Source: Deinandra increscens subsp. villosa (taxonomy: Eukaryota > Streptophyta > Magnoliopsida > Asterales > Asteraceae). Taken from it: DNA of 64,000 bases. Positions within the stretch are counted from its first letter, which is position 1, and the number at the start of each line of letters is the position of its first letter. Positions 1 through 13,200 of this stretch are shown here, one piece after another. The stretch spans positions 95,075,729 to 95,139,728 of the forward strand of contig JBCNJP010000010.1 in assembly GCA_039602395.1 (NCBI GenBank), given 5' to 3'. Made by a program: the position numbers and the translations under genes. A model generated the notes under the pieces. The model saw only the letters and a program-made list of their open reading frames with translations, had not been told where the DNA came from and made no database searches.

Positions 1-1163
1 CATGGTTAGATTCACAAATTATATGATAAGTTATGGTAGAACTAGGATTCCATGATATTATTTGTTGGCATAATGACTACTTTGATGTATGGCCACGTTG
101 ACTTCTGTTTGACCACGTTGACTTCTGTTTGACCATGATGACTTATGTTCGATCATGTTTGACTTTCATATTAGTAGTCAAATTAGGACCCTTTGACCTT
201 ACCTTTAGCATTAGGATTGGACCCTTACCGTACGTATCATCTCACCGAATCACCGTCGAGTCGTCGAGTCGGTCGTGTCGTGAATTAAATTACTTATTCA
301 TTTAATTAAATATTTATTTATTCTTCCTCTATCTCGCTAGTCGTCAAGATTATCATCGGGTCCATCCTTCTTCGTTTCGTGGTGTCTTTTCTCTCGAATT
401 GTGTCTCCTCCATCAGGTGACTATCATAGCCCCTTTTCCTTTTAAAATTTTGGGGTGCAACATGTACCGTATAAACTCATGTTTGTGTTCTTAAACTTTA
501 TACTTTTACAAAACGCATGCGAATTCTGTGTTTGATCTACGTGCCTTGTATATGTGAACTTGTGTGGATCATTGCTATGGATTGTGTTGTGTGTGTGTGT
601 TGTACTTATTTGTTGCTCATGTTCATGTTCATGTTCATAGACGTATCCCATTAACTCATTTGAGACGGGGTTACAATAATGGATCCGTTGGTCTAGCAAC
701 CCACTTGGCCTGCCTCGCGTGTGGCGCCTTGTGATTGAAAGCCTAAATGCCGAGGACTTGGGTTACGTTGACCCCCATGTGCTTTAGTTAATTACTTGTT
801 TGCTATACTCGTATTCACAGATTTAACATTGATTCGCATGTTCAAGCTATGATCATATATCTATATAAACCTGTGATCACTCACCAACTATTCGTAGTTG
901 ACCTTTATTTTATACATGTTGCAGGATTTGCTGTTAGTTGATGACTTCTTACTGATGACCCCATAGGATCGCATGCGGACTTAGTGTGACCAAGTTAATT
1001 AAGTCTAATTGTTCTTTATTGATGTATTATGTCATGTATTGTAATGAATCTCGAATTATCTTTGAAATGGGTTGATTAAGAATATCGCAACATTAATTAG
1101 TGTTGTGTGCATCTGGACAATCATCATGCCCCGACGTATTCCACCTTCGGTTGGGGTGTGACA
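1..1163 (+). repeat. 5' LTR of element A, 3' part only
   Basis: Corresponds to 7549-8711 of the 3' LTR and ends in GGGGTGTGACA immediately before the primer binding site. It contains three near-identical 20-bp units at about 92-155 and a short GT microsatellite near 585-600. The 85-residue minus-strand reading frame at 442-699 recurs in the 3' LTR only because the DNA is duplicated; I do not consider it a gene. Confidence 0.9.
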
Positions 1164-1165
1164 AA

Positions 1166-1179
1166 TTGGTATCAGAGCC
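1166..1179 (+). other. Primer binding site of element A (initiator Met-tRNA type)
   Basis: TTGGTATCAGAGCC lies two bases after the LTR end. It is complementary to the 3' end of plant initiator methionyl-tRNA, the usual primer of gypsy and copia elements. The same motif occurs at 14050-14061 (minus), 43935, 50577, 55234 and 63133, each time next to an LTR end. Confidence 0.92.
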
Positions 1180-1937
1180 ACGGCTATAGGGATCTAGGTT
1201 ATTAGAACCGGCTTGACCTAGACTTATGCCTTAGGTGTCCTGCATGAGTGCCTCATGCATAGCATGCCTATATGATTTATATGTCCTATATTTGCTTCTT
1301 AATCATGCCTGTTTAATTGTTGCCTTTATCGATTAGCACGCACCTATACACAAATCACTTGAGGCTTCCTAGCCTCTTTCCAAAGAAATGGTGCCTTACG
1401 TACCATTTAGGATGTTGACTTTGGATTTTATGATCTCGTCAGACACGGGGCCTTAGTGATTGACATGTGGTAACTGTAAGGGTGGAAGCACCGATAGTTG
1501 GGGTCTCTAACTGGAAAAGCGTTGCGTACAAATTTGAATTGACGGATCCGGATGCTTACCTGGGACGCCCCCATGAGAGTGTTGAAACCTATTAGGCCAA
1601 AGCATGTCAAACACTAAGATCTTACTCTGATTAGTCACGGTTGTAGTTTCCCACTCGGGAAATGAGGGCCATTCCGTTTGTTTTTCAAAAATCATTCGAT
1701 TTCGTGTTTTACGCGTTGTATGTAAAATTTTTAATAACCTATGATAATCTGAGTTACACCATCTCACTATCACACACTTAACCTTTTATGACCTAAATGG
1801 ATTTTAATCTAATTTCTCGTTTTACATGTTGGTGATTTTCTGATTTTCTCCTATGATTCTCGGTATTCTATGATTTATCAAAATCAGTTGTCGCATGATT
1901 TTAAATCGGTCATTCACCCTAATGTACCCATAGTCTC

Positions 1938-2697
1938 ATGATTGATTCTTTCTCTTTTCTTTGCTTGGATCATCGTATTCGTCATCGCAACCGTCTAGTA
2001 GCTCGAGAGGTTGTACGTCAAGTGACGGTTGTCCTCCCTGATTTAATCGAGCAAGCTCTCAATGCCAATGCTACCACCTTAGAACCCGCCTGTCCTTCCA
2101 AACGCCATAAGGCGTGCATTTCTTCTAAGTGCAAGGACTCTGGGAACCCTACTGATCTAACACAAGGAAACTCGGGTGTTGGGTCCTCTTCTACCAGAGT
2201 CAGCGAGAAGGAGTGGAAGGCTAACCTATACCAGGGCAACAACTCATGTTGCTCCACTTGATGCTGCTAACCCCACACTTCTTGTTGTTCAAAGTGTTTC
2301 CTTCGCGCCGAAAGCTAAGAAGCCCTACTTTGGACTTCGCCCTTTATGCAATCGGTGCAACCAGCATCACCCCACTCACCTTCCATTTTGGCAGTGCACA
2401 AATTGTAGCCTTTTGAGTCATCATATGGGTATCTATCATCGATCCATCCATCTCGGGAGCACCAGTCACCGGCCAGCTCGAGCTCAGCCTCATGCGTTTC
2501 TCCCTGTGGTACCTATGTCTGCTCGCACCTTCGTTGTTCACCGGACTGCATTTGCCTCCACCTATGATTGCTATTACTTTGGTGCTCCTGATCATACTCC
2601 TTTGGTGCAACCACTGTTAGCTACCGTTAATGCTGCCGTCAACGGCAATGCTGTCCGTGGACCTTATGCTGGATCTTCCCACTCGAATGTTGTTTGA
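1938..2697 (+). pseudogene. Degenerate gypsy gag with two damaged zinc knuckles
   Basis: Two overlapping frames make up a shortened gag. The first (1938-2261) reads VVRQVTVVLPDLIEQALNAN, like the N-terminal helix of gypsy gag proteins. The second (2176-2697) has a gag C-terminal arrangement: CNRC-NQHH followed by CTNC-x4-H-x4-Y, where a CCHC knuckle would have Cys in the last position. A further CYYF-GAPD-H piece has lost Cys residues. The central gag domain expected between the two parts is missing. Gag normally coats the element RNA in cytoplasmic particles; this copy cannot be translated as one protein. No pol frame follows. Assignment rests on motif style, not on a search. Confidence 0.6.
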
Positions 2698-4287
2698 TGT
2701 GTCTTATGTTGATGCTTTGTAATCGTTTGGAATTGTTGACTTTGTATGTAGTGACTTCCTTTATTTTAATGTCGTTTGAAACCGTATTGCCATATTTCTT
2801 TTATGCACTTATGTACTCGGTTATGTGTTGTCTCGTTTAAATTTCTGGATCATTTATCCCTTAAATGATCATTATCATTATGTGTACGTTGGGTAAATTC
2901 TCGTTGATGGGTTCGCAAGTTTGCAGGTTGCGTGGTTACGGGATTGCACGTATACCTGCAGACAAGCCGGCACATGAGCGAGTTATGAGCCCACGCGCAT
3001 ATGACTCTCCTGTGTTGTTAAGAATTTCAAATTAACCATTTTAAAATATCTTCATTTGATATAGCTCGTGTATCCTCTAGGTATGTGTGTCGGGGAGTCT
3101 ACCCGTTTGAAAATTTTTGAGTTTACAAGTCCACATGTTTACGGGATTACATGTGTATGAGTTTATGATTTTACGACCTTTCGAGTAGACAACCTTATAC
3201 ACGTACCGGTATCAAATATGTTCGTTCGAAGTTTGGTCTTCATGACCATTGAGTTATGTCTGCCTTGCGACCTAACTCGTTGATGTCCGTCCTTCAGCAT
3301 TGTTCACCGTTAGCATCTTCAGATCCCTTTTCCTCTTATCTCAGCGTACCTTCTTGGTTTTATTTTTGTTATCATTATGAATCCGTATGTTTTGAAGAAA
3401 TCTTTTGTCTCGCCGGTGACTCGGGTCCCGGCAACCCTTGACGATAAATCAGTCTGTGGGCGTCCACAATTACTTGCGTATGGAGCGCATGCATTTAGAA
3501 CCCAAGATTGTGAAAGTTCATCATAATGAAATGGGAATCGAAGACATCCGAAGTCACATCGGGTCTTCCTCCCGTTCACCAAATCAGCTTTCACATAGCC
3601 TTTATGCTCGTACGACTCCAGCCGTCAGTCACCTTATCGTCTCTAACCCTCGGGGAACCGTTCGCCTCTGCGCGATCCTTTCTTCCTTATGGGTTTTGTC
3701 TTCTTCCGTTGTGTTAACCTCCCTCATTTTGTGCCCTTCATGAGCCTCATCTTTTGTTTGTACCTGATTCGCAGTAGTGTCTGGTTTTGAACTCCATGTT
3801 TCAACCGTCACTTCGTGTCCATTTTCCAAATTCATGATCGCCCTCTCGGGCGATGTATGAATTTGTTCATTTCTTATCCTTGATCTCTATCATGGGAAAC
3901 TCGCTTGTACACAGATCAGAAACTCCGGGTTGTTTCGGCTCTTAATTTACTCAATGGTCGGTTTATGGAATCGAACTGTGCCACTTTATCCCCGATTTTC
4001 CTGACCCTGCTTTACCATTGACTCATGAGTCTAATTTTAGACTCTAGACCCATCATTTATCAGATTCGATCATTCGATTCGACTCTCATTTGTCGCATGA
4101 CCTTGATGATTGTTTCGGTTGCGGTTCAGTCTTTCTCCAGTCTATTATTATGTGACCATTTGTTGGTTCGTTAACCTATTTCATCGGGTGTATCATTTAA
4201 TTCTAAATCTTTGGTCTCATCTGAAGAGTACTATGGGTGGATGTGACCGGTAATCGCTATTAATCAAGTTATTCTTCATTACAAGAT
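2698..4287 (+). other. Internal region of element A without recognisable coding
   Basis: Short open frames (for example 3256-3441 and 3438-3743) show no protease, RT, RNase H or integrase motif in any frame that I could read. The base composition resembles the rest of the element. This may be very decayed pol or unrelated filler. Confidence 0.5.
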
Positions 4288-4765
4288 ATGTTTATGTTAT
4301 CAGATTTCTCGCATTTTAAGTTATGTTTTCGGTCCATGTTATTGAATTCATGTATTTCGAACCATGATAGTCGAGTTACGTTATCGGACTCATGTACTTC
4401 GAGCCATGCTATTCGGTTCATGTTATCAGGCCCATGTATCTCGAGTCATGCTACTCGACTCATGCTATCGGGCTCATGTGTTTTGAGTCATGTTATTTGA
4501 TTCATGTTATCGGGCTCATGTAATTCGAGTCATGCTATCCGGTTTATATCATCGGGTACATGAACTTCGAGTCATGCTGTTCGGTTCATGTTATCAATAC
4601 ATGTATTTCGAAGCATGTTGTTCGATTCATGTTATCGGTACTTGCATTTCGAGGCATGTTGTTTGGTTCATGTTATCGATACATGTATTTCGAGACGCGT
4701 TGTCTGATTTAGGTAATCGAATTCATGCACCTCGAATCATGTAATTCAATTCATGTCATCGAATT
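4288..4765 (+). repeat. About 42-bp tandem array in element A
   Basis: Units of about 42 bp, such as CATGTTATCGGGCTCATGTA followed by TTCGAGTCATGCTATTCGGTT, repeat roughly eleven times with drift. Because 42 is a multiple of three, the frame stays open across the array, giving two short repetitive frames (4288-4500, 4490-4744). I regard these frames as by-products of the repeat, not genes. Confidence 0.8.
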
Positions 4766-5939
4766 CATGCACCACGAATCATACGGTTCATTCCAAGTCA
4801 AAGGAGTCGTGTTGATTTTGAAATGTACTGTTCGGATTACGCTAGTCGTGACACCCGAGCGAGTGCTAATCGACTCATGGCATCCAATGCGTGGTGTTCC
4901 GTTTAGATCGTGGTACTCGATTTCTTTTGGTATCATTCGTTTGTGCTCATCACTTGAATTTTACGGTTGCGTATCGTTAATTCGAGTGTTGATCATAACT
5001 CTACTCTTGCTAAATCAGAGACTCATACGCGCTACTACCGACGATTGTGTGTGATGCTAGCTTAGCATACGATCGATATTGGGTGTGGGGTATAGGTCTT
5101 AGGCTTTAGCGAGGGCTGATTCAGACTCTGTCCAGATATCGTGTCTCGTAAGGTAAACCGGATGTGGGTCGCTACCCATCTAGTTCACCAGAACTTGATG
5201 CTTTGTTTGAATATGAAGTCTGAAGCTCTGCATCTTTGTTTATCATTATTTTCGATTTTGGTGTTGGTTTATTCTATGTGAATCTATGTGAACCAATGCG
5301 AATCTACGTGAATCTATGTGATTGAGTTGGGATATTTTGAAGAAATCCATGTTGCATCCATTACTCACCTGAGCCTCCTAAACCCCCTAGTCTCGTCCCT
5401 AAAGTAGGGGAGACTATGGTCCACTATTTTTGGTTAGTCTCTTGGTTGAGTCTAGACTGGCCGTAGTGTATTCTTGAGACCTATCTCAGTTTCTGTTGGT
5501 TGTCCTATGTTGTTGTATCATACTCGGTTGTTTGATATCGGTGGTGTGGAATAGGATGTTCTCCGAAGACAAACAATACTCACTAAAGGTATTAAAGATG
5601 TGGTGGGTTAGCTGCGGTACACCCTATATATAAGCATCGGTAATTCCTTTAGGGTGCATTGGGAGTCGGACCAAGAACGGTGTGTGTGTGTGTATGTGTG
5701 TGGGTTATGTCTCTGATCATCGGTTATATCACAGTTTATTCGCCTCAGTCACCATTCTAAACCCAACCCTTGCGGTCGGGTAAAGATTTTTGGTGCCGAT
5801 ATAATTGTTTCAGTAATCGAGAATATATTTCTATCCTCGGTGAAATCCCTTATATTGACTCTATGATTGGTTCCAAATGTCAAATGTGTTGGTTTGGTAA
5901 AACTCTTAACTTTTCTCAAAATCTAAAAGTCTCTTCTAA
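4766..5939 (+). other. 3' internal region of element A, non-coding
   Basis: No protein motif seen. Contains a GT-rich microsatellite at about 5681-5702 and an early copy of the words CCTAAAGTAGGGGAGACTAT at about 5398-5417, which recur at the true polypurine tract (5957-5975). This suggests a second, internal polypurine-like tract. Confidence 0.5.
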
Positions 5940-5972
5940 TTTCGGGACGAAATTCCCTAAAGTAGGGGAGAC
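5940..5972 (+). other. Conserved pre-LTR motif and polypurine tract of element A
   Basis: TTTCGGGACGAAATTCCC followed by AAGTAGGGGAGAC directly precedes the 3' LTR. The motif TTTCGGGGACGAAACTCC at 52528-52545 and 59943-59960 is the same signature in another family. In intact plant gypsy elements this stretch lies at the end of pol, just before the plus-strand primer. Confidence 0.8.
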
Positions 5973-8711
5973 TATAACATTTGCAAATTACCGATTGAGA
6001 AATCCGACCCGTTTTGAAAGTTTACGAGTTACCAATTTGCAAATTATTGAGAATCGGGAGAATTTTCGGGTGTTTACACCCCAATTAATGAATCTAAATG
6101 ATTTATAATCGATTTTTCGAAACCGGATACTTAATTACAATCAATTGGAACCAAATTAGGTGTCTCGAATTGAATATAAAGCAATTTCGGGTTTTTTACG
6201 TAATTTCGGTACGCGATCCGTCGTTTACCGGGAACCTCATAATTGGTCACCGTATATCAAATTATACATTTTTATGTGTCTAATGATCAATTGTCATGTC
6301 ACAAGTCATCACACACTTGATCTAGTCGCAAACCGTTGGTGGATTGCCAAAAATCGATACGTACGCCAAAACCGACCAAAATTACATGTTTTGACCTAAT
6401 TTACGCATACATTAGTGTTACGTGACATATTTGTTATCATTGTGAGTGGATTTTTTGTGGTTAACATGTTGAGAGAATGATTTGGGTGATTTGGGAGAAA
6501 ACGGGACTCGAAAAGATCGAAAAACGACAAAACGAGCACGCAAAACAAGGCGAAAAGCGAAGGGGCCGCCCAGGAGGCTCTAGGCGCATCTCCTGGACCT
6601 CCACGGACCCCTAGGCGATATGCTTGCAGGTCCCTTTTCAGCTGAACGAGATTTTCTGCTATTTAAGCATCTTAAACCTCATTTCAACACATTTTCTCAA
6701 ACCCTAAACCCCCAAAATGGCTGTAAAGATCTAGGATTCATTTTTCTTCATCAAAACCATGCTTTGAAGCTAAAGATCTTGAAGATTGAAGTCCCGTTCT
6801 TCCCTCATCATCATCCATTTCACCATTCTTTAAGCTTGTATGTACCCATCTTCTTATTCTAGGGTCAAGATCAGATTTTTATAGTAAATCTAGGCTTTTG
6901 TTAGTCATAACTTGTAGATCTAATGATATTCCCTATAAAGATGGAATCTTTTTGATGATTTTGAGTTGGATCTATGATATACTTAAAGAATCATGCCAAA
7001 TTTATGAATATCTTGATGAAACTTGTGACTTTTTGATGATTAGGGTTTAGATCTTCATGATGCATGTTAATAATCATTGGATCTTTGAATTTTATGATCA
7101 AGATGGTGACTTTATGATAAATTAGGCTAGATCTATGTTCTTGCATGATGATATGTTATAGATCTAGGGTTTTAACTACCAAGATGATGTTTTATGCTTG
7201 GAAATGGTTAGATCCCTACCATATGTGTCATCTAGGGTTAGATTTGTGAAATTTACTATCCGAATATGAAACTTATGTTATGAGTTGTTTAGACCTTCAT
7301 CATCTATGCTACCTAGGGTTAGATCCATGTGGTTTGAACATCATGATTTAACTTTCATGGTTTAAAATGACTCGACTTAGGTCATGAATTGCTATTTAGG
7401 ACTAGACTTATGGATTTGAACATTATGCTTGGATTTGATGCTATATATGATATGTTATGACTAGATCCATACTAGGTATGATACGTTATGACTAGAATCA
7501 TGCTATGTATGATGTGTTATGACTAGGTGCACACCATGTGTGTCCCTCCATGGTTAGATTCACAAATTATATGATAAGTTATGGTAGAACTAGGATTCCA
7601 TGATATTATTTGTTGGCATAATGACTACTTTGATGTATGGCCACGTTGACTTCTGTTTGACCACGTTGACTTCTGTTTGACCATGATGACTTATGTTCGA
7701 TCATGTTTGACTTTCATATTAGTAGTCAAATTAGGACCCTTTGGCCTTACCTTTAGTATTAGGATTGGACCCTTACCGTACGTATCATCTCACCAAATCA
7801 CCGTCGAGTCGTCGAGTCGGTCATGTCGTGAATTAAATTACTTATTCATTTAATTAAATATTTATTTATTCTTCCTCTATCTCGCTAGTCGTCAAGATTA
7901 TCATCGGGTCCATCCTTCTTCGTTTCGTGGTGTCTTTTCTCTCGAATCGTGTCTCCTCCATCAGGTGAGTATCATAGCCACTTTTCCTTTTAAAATTTTG
8001 GGGTGCAACATGTATCGTATAAACTCATGTTTGTGTTCTTAAACTTTATACTTTTATAAAACGCATGTGAATTCTGTGTTTGATCTATGTGCCTTGTATA
8101 TGTGAACTTGTGTGGATCATTGCTATGGATTGTGTTGTGTGTGTGTGTTGTACTTATTTGTTGCTCATGTTCATGTTCATGTTCATAGACGTATCCCATT
8201 AACTCATTTGAGCCGGGGTTACAATAATGGATCTGTTGGTCTGGCAACCCACTTGGCCTGCCTCGCGTGTGGCACCTTGTGATTGAAAGCCTAAATGCCG
8301 AGGGCTTGGGTTACGTCGACCCCCATGTGCTTTAGTTCGTTACTTGTTTGCTAAACTCATGTTCACAGATTTAACATTGATTCGCATGTTCAAGCTATGA
8401 TCATATATCTATATAAACCTGTGATTACTCACCTACTATTCCTAGTTGACCTTTATTTTATACATGTTGCAGGATTTGCTGTTAGTTGATGACTTCTTAC
8501 TGATGACACCATAGGATCGCATGCGGACTCAGTGTGACCAAGTTAATTAAGTCTAATTGTTCTTTATTGATGTATTATGTCATGTATTGTAATGAATCTT
8601 GAATTATCTTTGAAATGGGTTGATTAAGAATATCGTAACATTAATTAGTGTTTTGTGCATCTGGACAATCATCATGCCCCGACGTATTCCGCCGTCGGTT
8701 GGGGTTTGACA
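5973..8711 (+). repeat. 3' LTR of element A
   Basis: Runs from TATAACATTTGC (the expected TGTAACA with one transition) to GGGGTTTGACA, 2,739 bases. A solo copy of the same family lies inverted at 56575-59344 and begins TGTAACATTTGC, which fixes both ends. It contains a TATA-like element at 6660, the GC-rich word module at 6548-6630 and three 20-bp units at about 7640-7703. The first six bases of the flank (TGCAGT) belong to the host copia; the matching left flank lies outside the window. Confidence 0.9.
6548..6667 (+). promoter_or_regulatory. LTR promoter region of element A: GC word module plus TATTTAAG
   Basis: A GC-rich block with imperfect palindromic words (AGGCGCATCTCCTGG at 6582, CTAGGCGATATGCTTG at 6611) stands about 35 bases upstream of TATTTAAG (6660-6667). 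TATTTAAG fits a plant TATA box, and the following sequence looks like a transcribed leader. The inverted solo LTR at 56575-59344 keeps TATTTAAG but carries different words at this place. Confidence 0.6.
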
Positions 8712-10297
8712 TGCAGTATCAGCTTCCACTTTAAAACTTGTATCTTTAATCAAATTCTTCCTCGATTTGACGATGAGTCCAATCTTGAATACTTGATAGT
8801 GCATCGTGTGTAATCTCTTTATCAACAACTTCAGAAGACTTGAAGTTGTGATGTTCTCTTTCCACTTAGAAACCTGCCAACATAAATAATCTTGGCGCAA
8901 AATGTCTCTTCGAGACTCCAAGATATCATGATTTCGAAATTTGATTTCGTATTCCGTGTTGATCAATCGAAAAGAAATAAGAAACAAAATCTTTTTAATT
9001 TTTAGAAACTTCACATCAAAACACACCTAAAATCTTTTTGGTATTTTCTGATATGGAAAGTAAATGCAATACAGAATCAGACACTCTTTTTGTCTTTTGT
9101 GAGAAAGATCACAACTTGGGATCATATTCGACATAACAACCTGAACTATACTTCAATTTTGATTATTGTATCACATAAGCCATATCGATTGCAGATATAA
9201 TTTGTCCAACTTTAAACTCAGGCACAATCATACTCATAACATCTGGATATGTTAAGATATTGATTAGATTTGCTTTAACCAGTGTACCCCACACTATCAG
9301 ACATACTCAGATATACTTTGCTTATCACATTTTGTGATTTTACTTGTGCTTTAACACATAGTAAATGTATTCATGTTATAGTCAACTGTGTTCCATGCAA
9401 AAAGAAATAAGAACATTAAATCGTCTACCTTAAGGTCGATCTTTCGATACGCAGATAAGGCATCAGATTTAACAAAACAAGAAAATAAAACAAGTTGAAA
9501 TTGTATAACCCAACAACAATCAGGTCGGTACTCCCATACACGCAGAGAAAGTCTGATGAGTTATAGGAAACACCAAAAAAATAAATCAGAACGTCAAATG
9601 AACAACAATCAGGTCGATCTTTCGATACGCAAAGAAAGTCCGATCATTTGACAAAAAAAAGAAAATCAAACAAATTTAAATCTTTGCAAAATGAACACAT
9701 GTATACACAGTGACTTCTCATTTTATTTTTCACATATCTTTTTCTTGATATATCTTGAGATACGCATCAAGATGTTGTCCACTAAGTCAAGCATCAGATT
9801 TAGTGTATATCACATTTGAATACTTTCTGATTTGCCGAGCCTACCTTACACATCGATCAAATGGTCTTATGGCTTTGTCATCTAGTTTATCCATGAGTCA
9901 AACGATGTAAGCCAACGTACCATCATTTCCCAATCATGTCGGATACAGTTTCTCATTTTTTAATGTTTTTGGATTTTTGCATTTTTCAATGTTTTTGTCT
10001 TTTCAAAATTTCTCCCCTTAAAAATGACAACTCTATTTATAGATTTTCATATTTACCATTTGAAAAACAACACAATATTTTTACATTTTTCAACAAGAAA
10101 AACTCCCCCCTCAAAATGAGACGAAGTGAAACACAAAAACAGAAATTGATCAACCAACACGAATACTTGCAGTTTAGCATTTTGAAAACAAAATTGATTT
10201 TGAAAAGCAATTTAAGTTAGCACAGATATTCCAAAATCTGCAATTTTATAATTACCGAAAGGTCTTCCTGAAATACCTGTTGACACCAAATAAAACA
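8712..10297 (-). other. 3' non-coding region of the Sirevirus-like element with several polypurine-like tracts
   Basis: No protein motif; short frames only. On the minus strand it shows GAGGGGGGAGTT at about 10103-10114 and AAGGGGAGAAATT near 10010. The related element shows similar tracts at 45282-45292 and 45340-45350. Multiple polypurine tracts are a known trait of Sireviruses. The words GGTCGATCTTTCGATACGCA recur at 9434 and 9610 and pair with two inverted copies around 44210 and 44392. Confidence 0.7.
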
Positions 10298-13200
10298 TTA
10301 ATCGCTTTGGGATCGACCCGATTCAACAGTGTCGGGTCGTCCGATGTCTTCCACATAGTCATTGTTGGCCTTGGAAACAACTTTTGGTTTCCATATCTTT
10401 AATGATTTGGATTTTTGATCAAAACCAGAATCGGTATCAACCAGCGTACTTGATTTAGACCAGGACGACTTACGAGTTGATTTGACCTTTGGAGACCATG
10501 GCTCATCAAAAATATGACCGTTTTTATCCACATATTTAGCATTGTTGTGGATATATGTAGTCGTTGGACAATCAGCACCAAGATGTCCAGGTTGACGACA
10601 TGCATAAAAAAGTCTTTCTCGAAATTTTAGCACATTTGAAAAATTCTTTGAATTTTGAAAACCAGAAGAATGTTCAAAATCAAAGTTATCAAAGAAATCA
10701 TCATATGAATCATACCTAGGAGATGGACTCCTTGAAGATGATGACCCTCCAGAATAATAAGATTTGTCCTTCAGAGAAGGTGATTTCTTTGGAACCTTAG
10801 CTTTGGGAATCTTTGCAGCTTTTTCTGGCTTCTTAACTTAAACCGGTGCTTCCTTGACTTCATAACCCAAACCTTTGTTCTTATAACCTGGTGTCTTTGA
10901 TGAATTGGAAGAAGAACCAGAAGCTTCTCTCCCCTTAGCTTCTCTAGTGAATTTTGCTTTGATGTCTTTTAGTTTGTTCTTTTCAACCAAAACTTTCTCT
11001 TCTTCAGTTCCGGACAAAATACTCGAAGCAACCTTATCAAAAACCTGTTCATTTTCCAAGAAAATAGACTTTGAATTAAACTTCGAAGCTTCACCCAAAG
11101 GTTTCTGCTTTTTCTCAGACTTTGAGTTCTTCTTCTTGGATGAAGTGGCAAACTTTGAATAATCATGCAATTCTTCTTTAGGATCCAGCGGAGCAGATGT
11201 AAATTCAGATAAATCCACTGGTTGAGGAACCATGTGAATATCATATTTTTTGGAACTATCTTCACTCCGATCCTGTTTGTATAAGAAATTCAGCAATGTC
11301 GGCGATAAATTGCGTTTTTTCACTTGCCTTTTCAATTCCAAAATTTCCAGCTTCAATTCAGAAATTTTCTGTTGAGCATCAAACACTTCCTTTTGAGACT
11401 TGATGAATTTTGCATTGAGATCATCATACTCATACGTTTTCATCTTCCGGATCTCACATTCAACAAACAATTCCTCAAGCACACTTTCTCTTTTCTTCTT
11501 GAAAATCTCAATGTCTTTTGTTAAAACTTCATTCTTATCACGAAACAAAACATTTTCATCTTGAAGTGTAGAGATCTTAGATTGAAGTTTTTCAATTGTC
11601 GCAGCCGATTCAACCACAAGAGCATTAGCTTTTTCATACTTTTGTTGAACCGGATAACTCTTTTCAAACAAAATTTTAAAATCTTGTGCTGCATCTAAAG
11701 CTTCATCCTTGGCTTTTTCACATTCATCAGCCAATTGCCTCTTTTCTTTCAAAACATCCTCATGAACATGGACCAATTCATAATATTTCTTTTGAAAGTC
11801 TTCCAATTCTTTCTTTAATGTCACCACTTCTTCTGACAATAATTCAGAATCTTTTTCAAGAGTTGTATTCTTCTTACCCAACCTTATACATTCAAGACAT
11901 TTTGATTCTTCGACTTTAACTTCTTTGATCATTGATATTGTCGAATTGGAATCAGAATCAGTCATAATACTATCATTATTATCATGACTAGCAGTCAATG
12001 CAACAGTAAATGGAGCATGTTTCAGTTTTGCTTCTGAATCTGCATTCTAGGCAAATTCATCTGGATGCCAAAACATTTCAGTCAGTTTTTCGTCAAAAGA
12101 AACAGATTTTCTCTCAGCCTTGTGAGCTTCATTTGGTGAATGAATAACCAAATGAGCATGTTGACCGGACTTCAATTTATTTTCAGTTGAACTTGGGCAT
12201 TCTCGTGCAAAATGTCCATATACTGAACATTTATAACATTTAACCTTTGACTTGTCCAGACCAATTTTCCCATCCTGATTCAATCTCTTCTTCTGTTGAA
12301 AAATTTCTTCGTTCTTCGAACCAACATAGCATATTGCCAGTTCAGATCCATCTCTTCCAAATGATTATAGTCGATTTGATCATAATCTTCATTGGTCAAT
12401 CTGCGTTACTTACGAACCAATAATAACACCAAAATATGAAGATACTAATGCCGACATTACAGCATTATAATCATCGGTAACTTGAGCAGACAAAGCTTTC
12501 TGAGGTGAAGAACTAGGAACAGAAACGGTACGACCAGCATAATAACTAGGAGTTTCAGATTTACCTCCAATGAATGCTATAGGAGGTGCGGAACTAAGAA
12601 TATTAGATTTCCCAGCATTCATGGTTGAATCATTTTCACCATGATACATAGCAGGATTTTGAATTTGTGCAGGAAGAGACTTGTTCACCAGTAACTCCAT
12701 ATCCCTTGCTTGTAATCTTTGAATCAGATCATTAAATGATAATCCTGGATATTCTTTATCATGAGTTATCATCATTACATAATTCTCCCATTTCTCAGGT
12801 AAAGCCTCCAAAATCTTTTCTTTCATATCAGCTTCTTCTTTCGTAAGATTCATCAGACGCATTTCACTCATTAAATGTGCAAATCGTGAAATCAGATTTT
12901 GGAATAGTTTCATTCTGATAATGCTTGAAACTATCAAATTCTTTCTTCAAAACCTTTTGTCGACTTTTCTTATACGGGTCATTCCCCTCACATCTCTTTT
13001 CCAATGCATCCCACAAACTCTTCGGAGTATAGTTACCCGAGAATTGATGTAACAATTCTTTAGGTAATGCCATGGTCAAAGTACCATATGCCTTTTTCTC
13101 AGCTTGATACGCTTTCTTTTGTTCAGAAGTAAGTTTTATTGAGGAATTGGCTCCCTGGTTTCATCTTTAGGATAGACATATTGATCAGAAAATGCCAACC

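Larger units (their letters stand above)
1..8711 (+). mobile_element. Ty3/gypsy-type LTR retrotransposon, family A (5' end outside window), coding region decayed
   Basis: The two direct repeats 1-1163 and 7549-8711 align along their whole length with about 33 mismatches by eye (roughly 2.8%), so they are the matching ends of a 5' and a 3' LTR. An initiator-Met-tRNA type primer binding site follows the first, and a polypurine tract precedes the second. The internal region (1164-5972, 4.8 kb) holds a damaged gag but no recognisable protease, reverse transcriptase, RNase H or integrase. It is therefore non-autonomous. The 3' LTR stops abruptly in a Sirevirus-like copia element at 8712, so A was inserted into that element. 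Gypsy rather than copia is inferred from the long LTRs, the gag style and the motif before the 3' LTR. Confidence 0.85.

Noticed and set aside
442..699. Conserved 85-residue minus-strand frame, repeated at 7990-8247
   Set aside because: Both lie in the two LTRs of element A; the conservation is that of the duplicated DNA, and substitutions change residues freely.
1166..1179. Possible tRNA gene
   Set aside because: Only the short primer complement is present; no cloverleaf can be formed.
3319..3835. Minus-strand frames in the element A internal region
   Set aside because: No motif, low similarity to any gag or pol part that I can recall, and overlapping open frames on the other strand.
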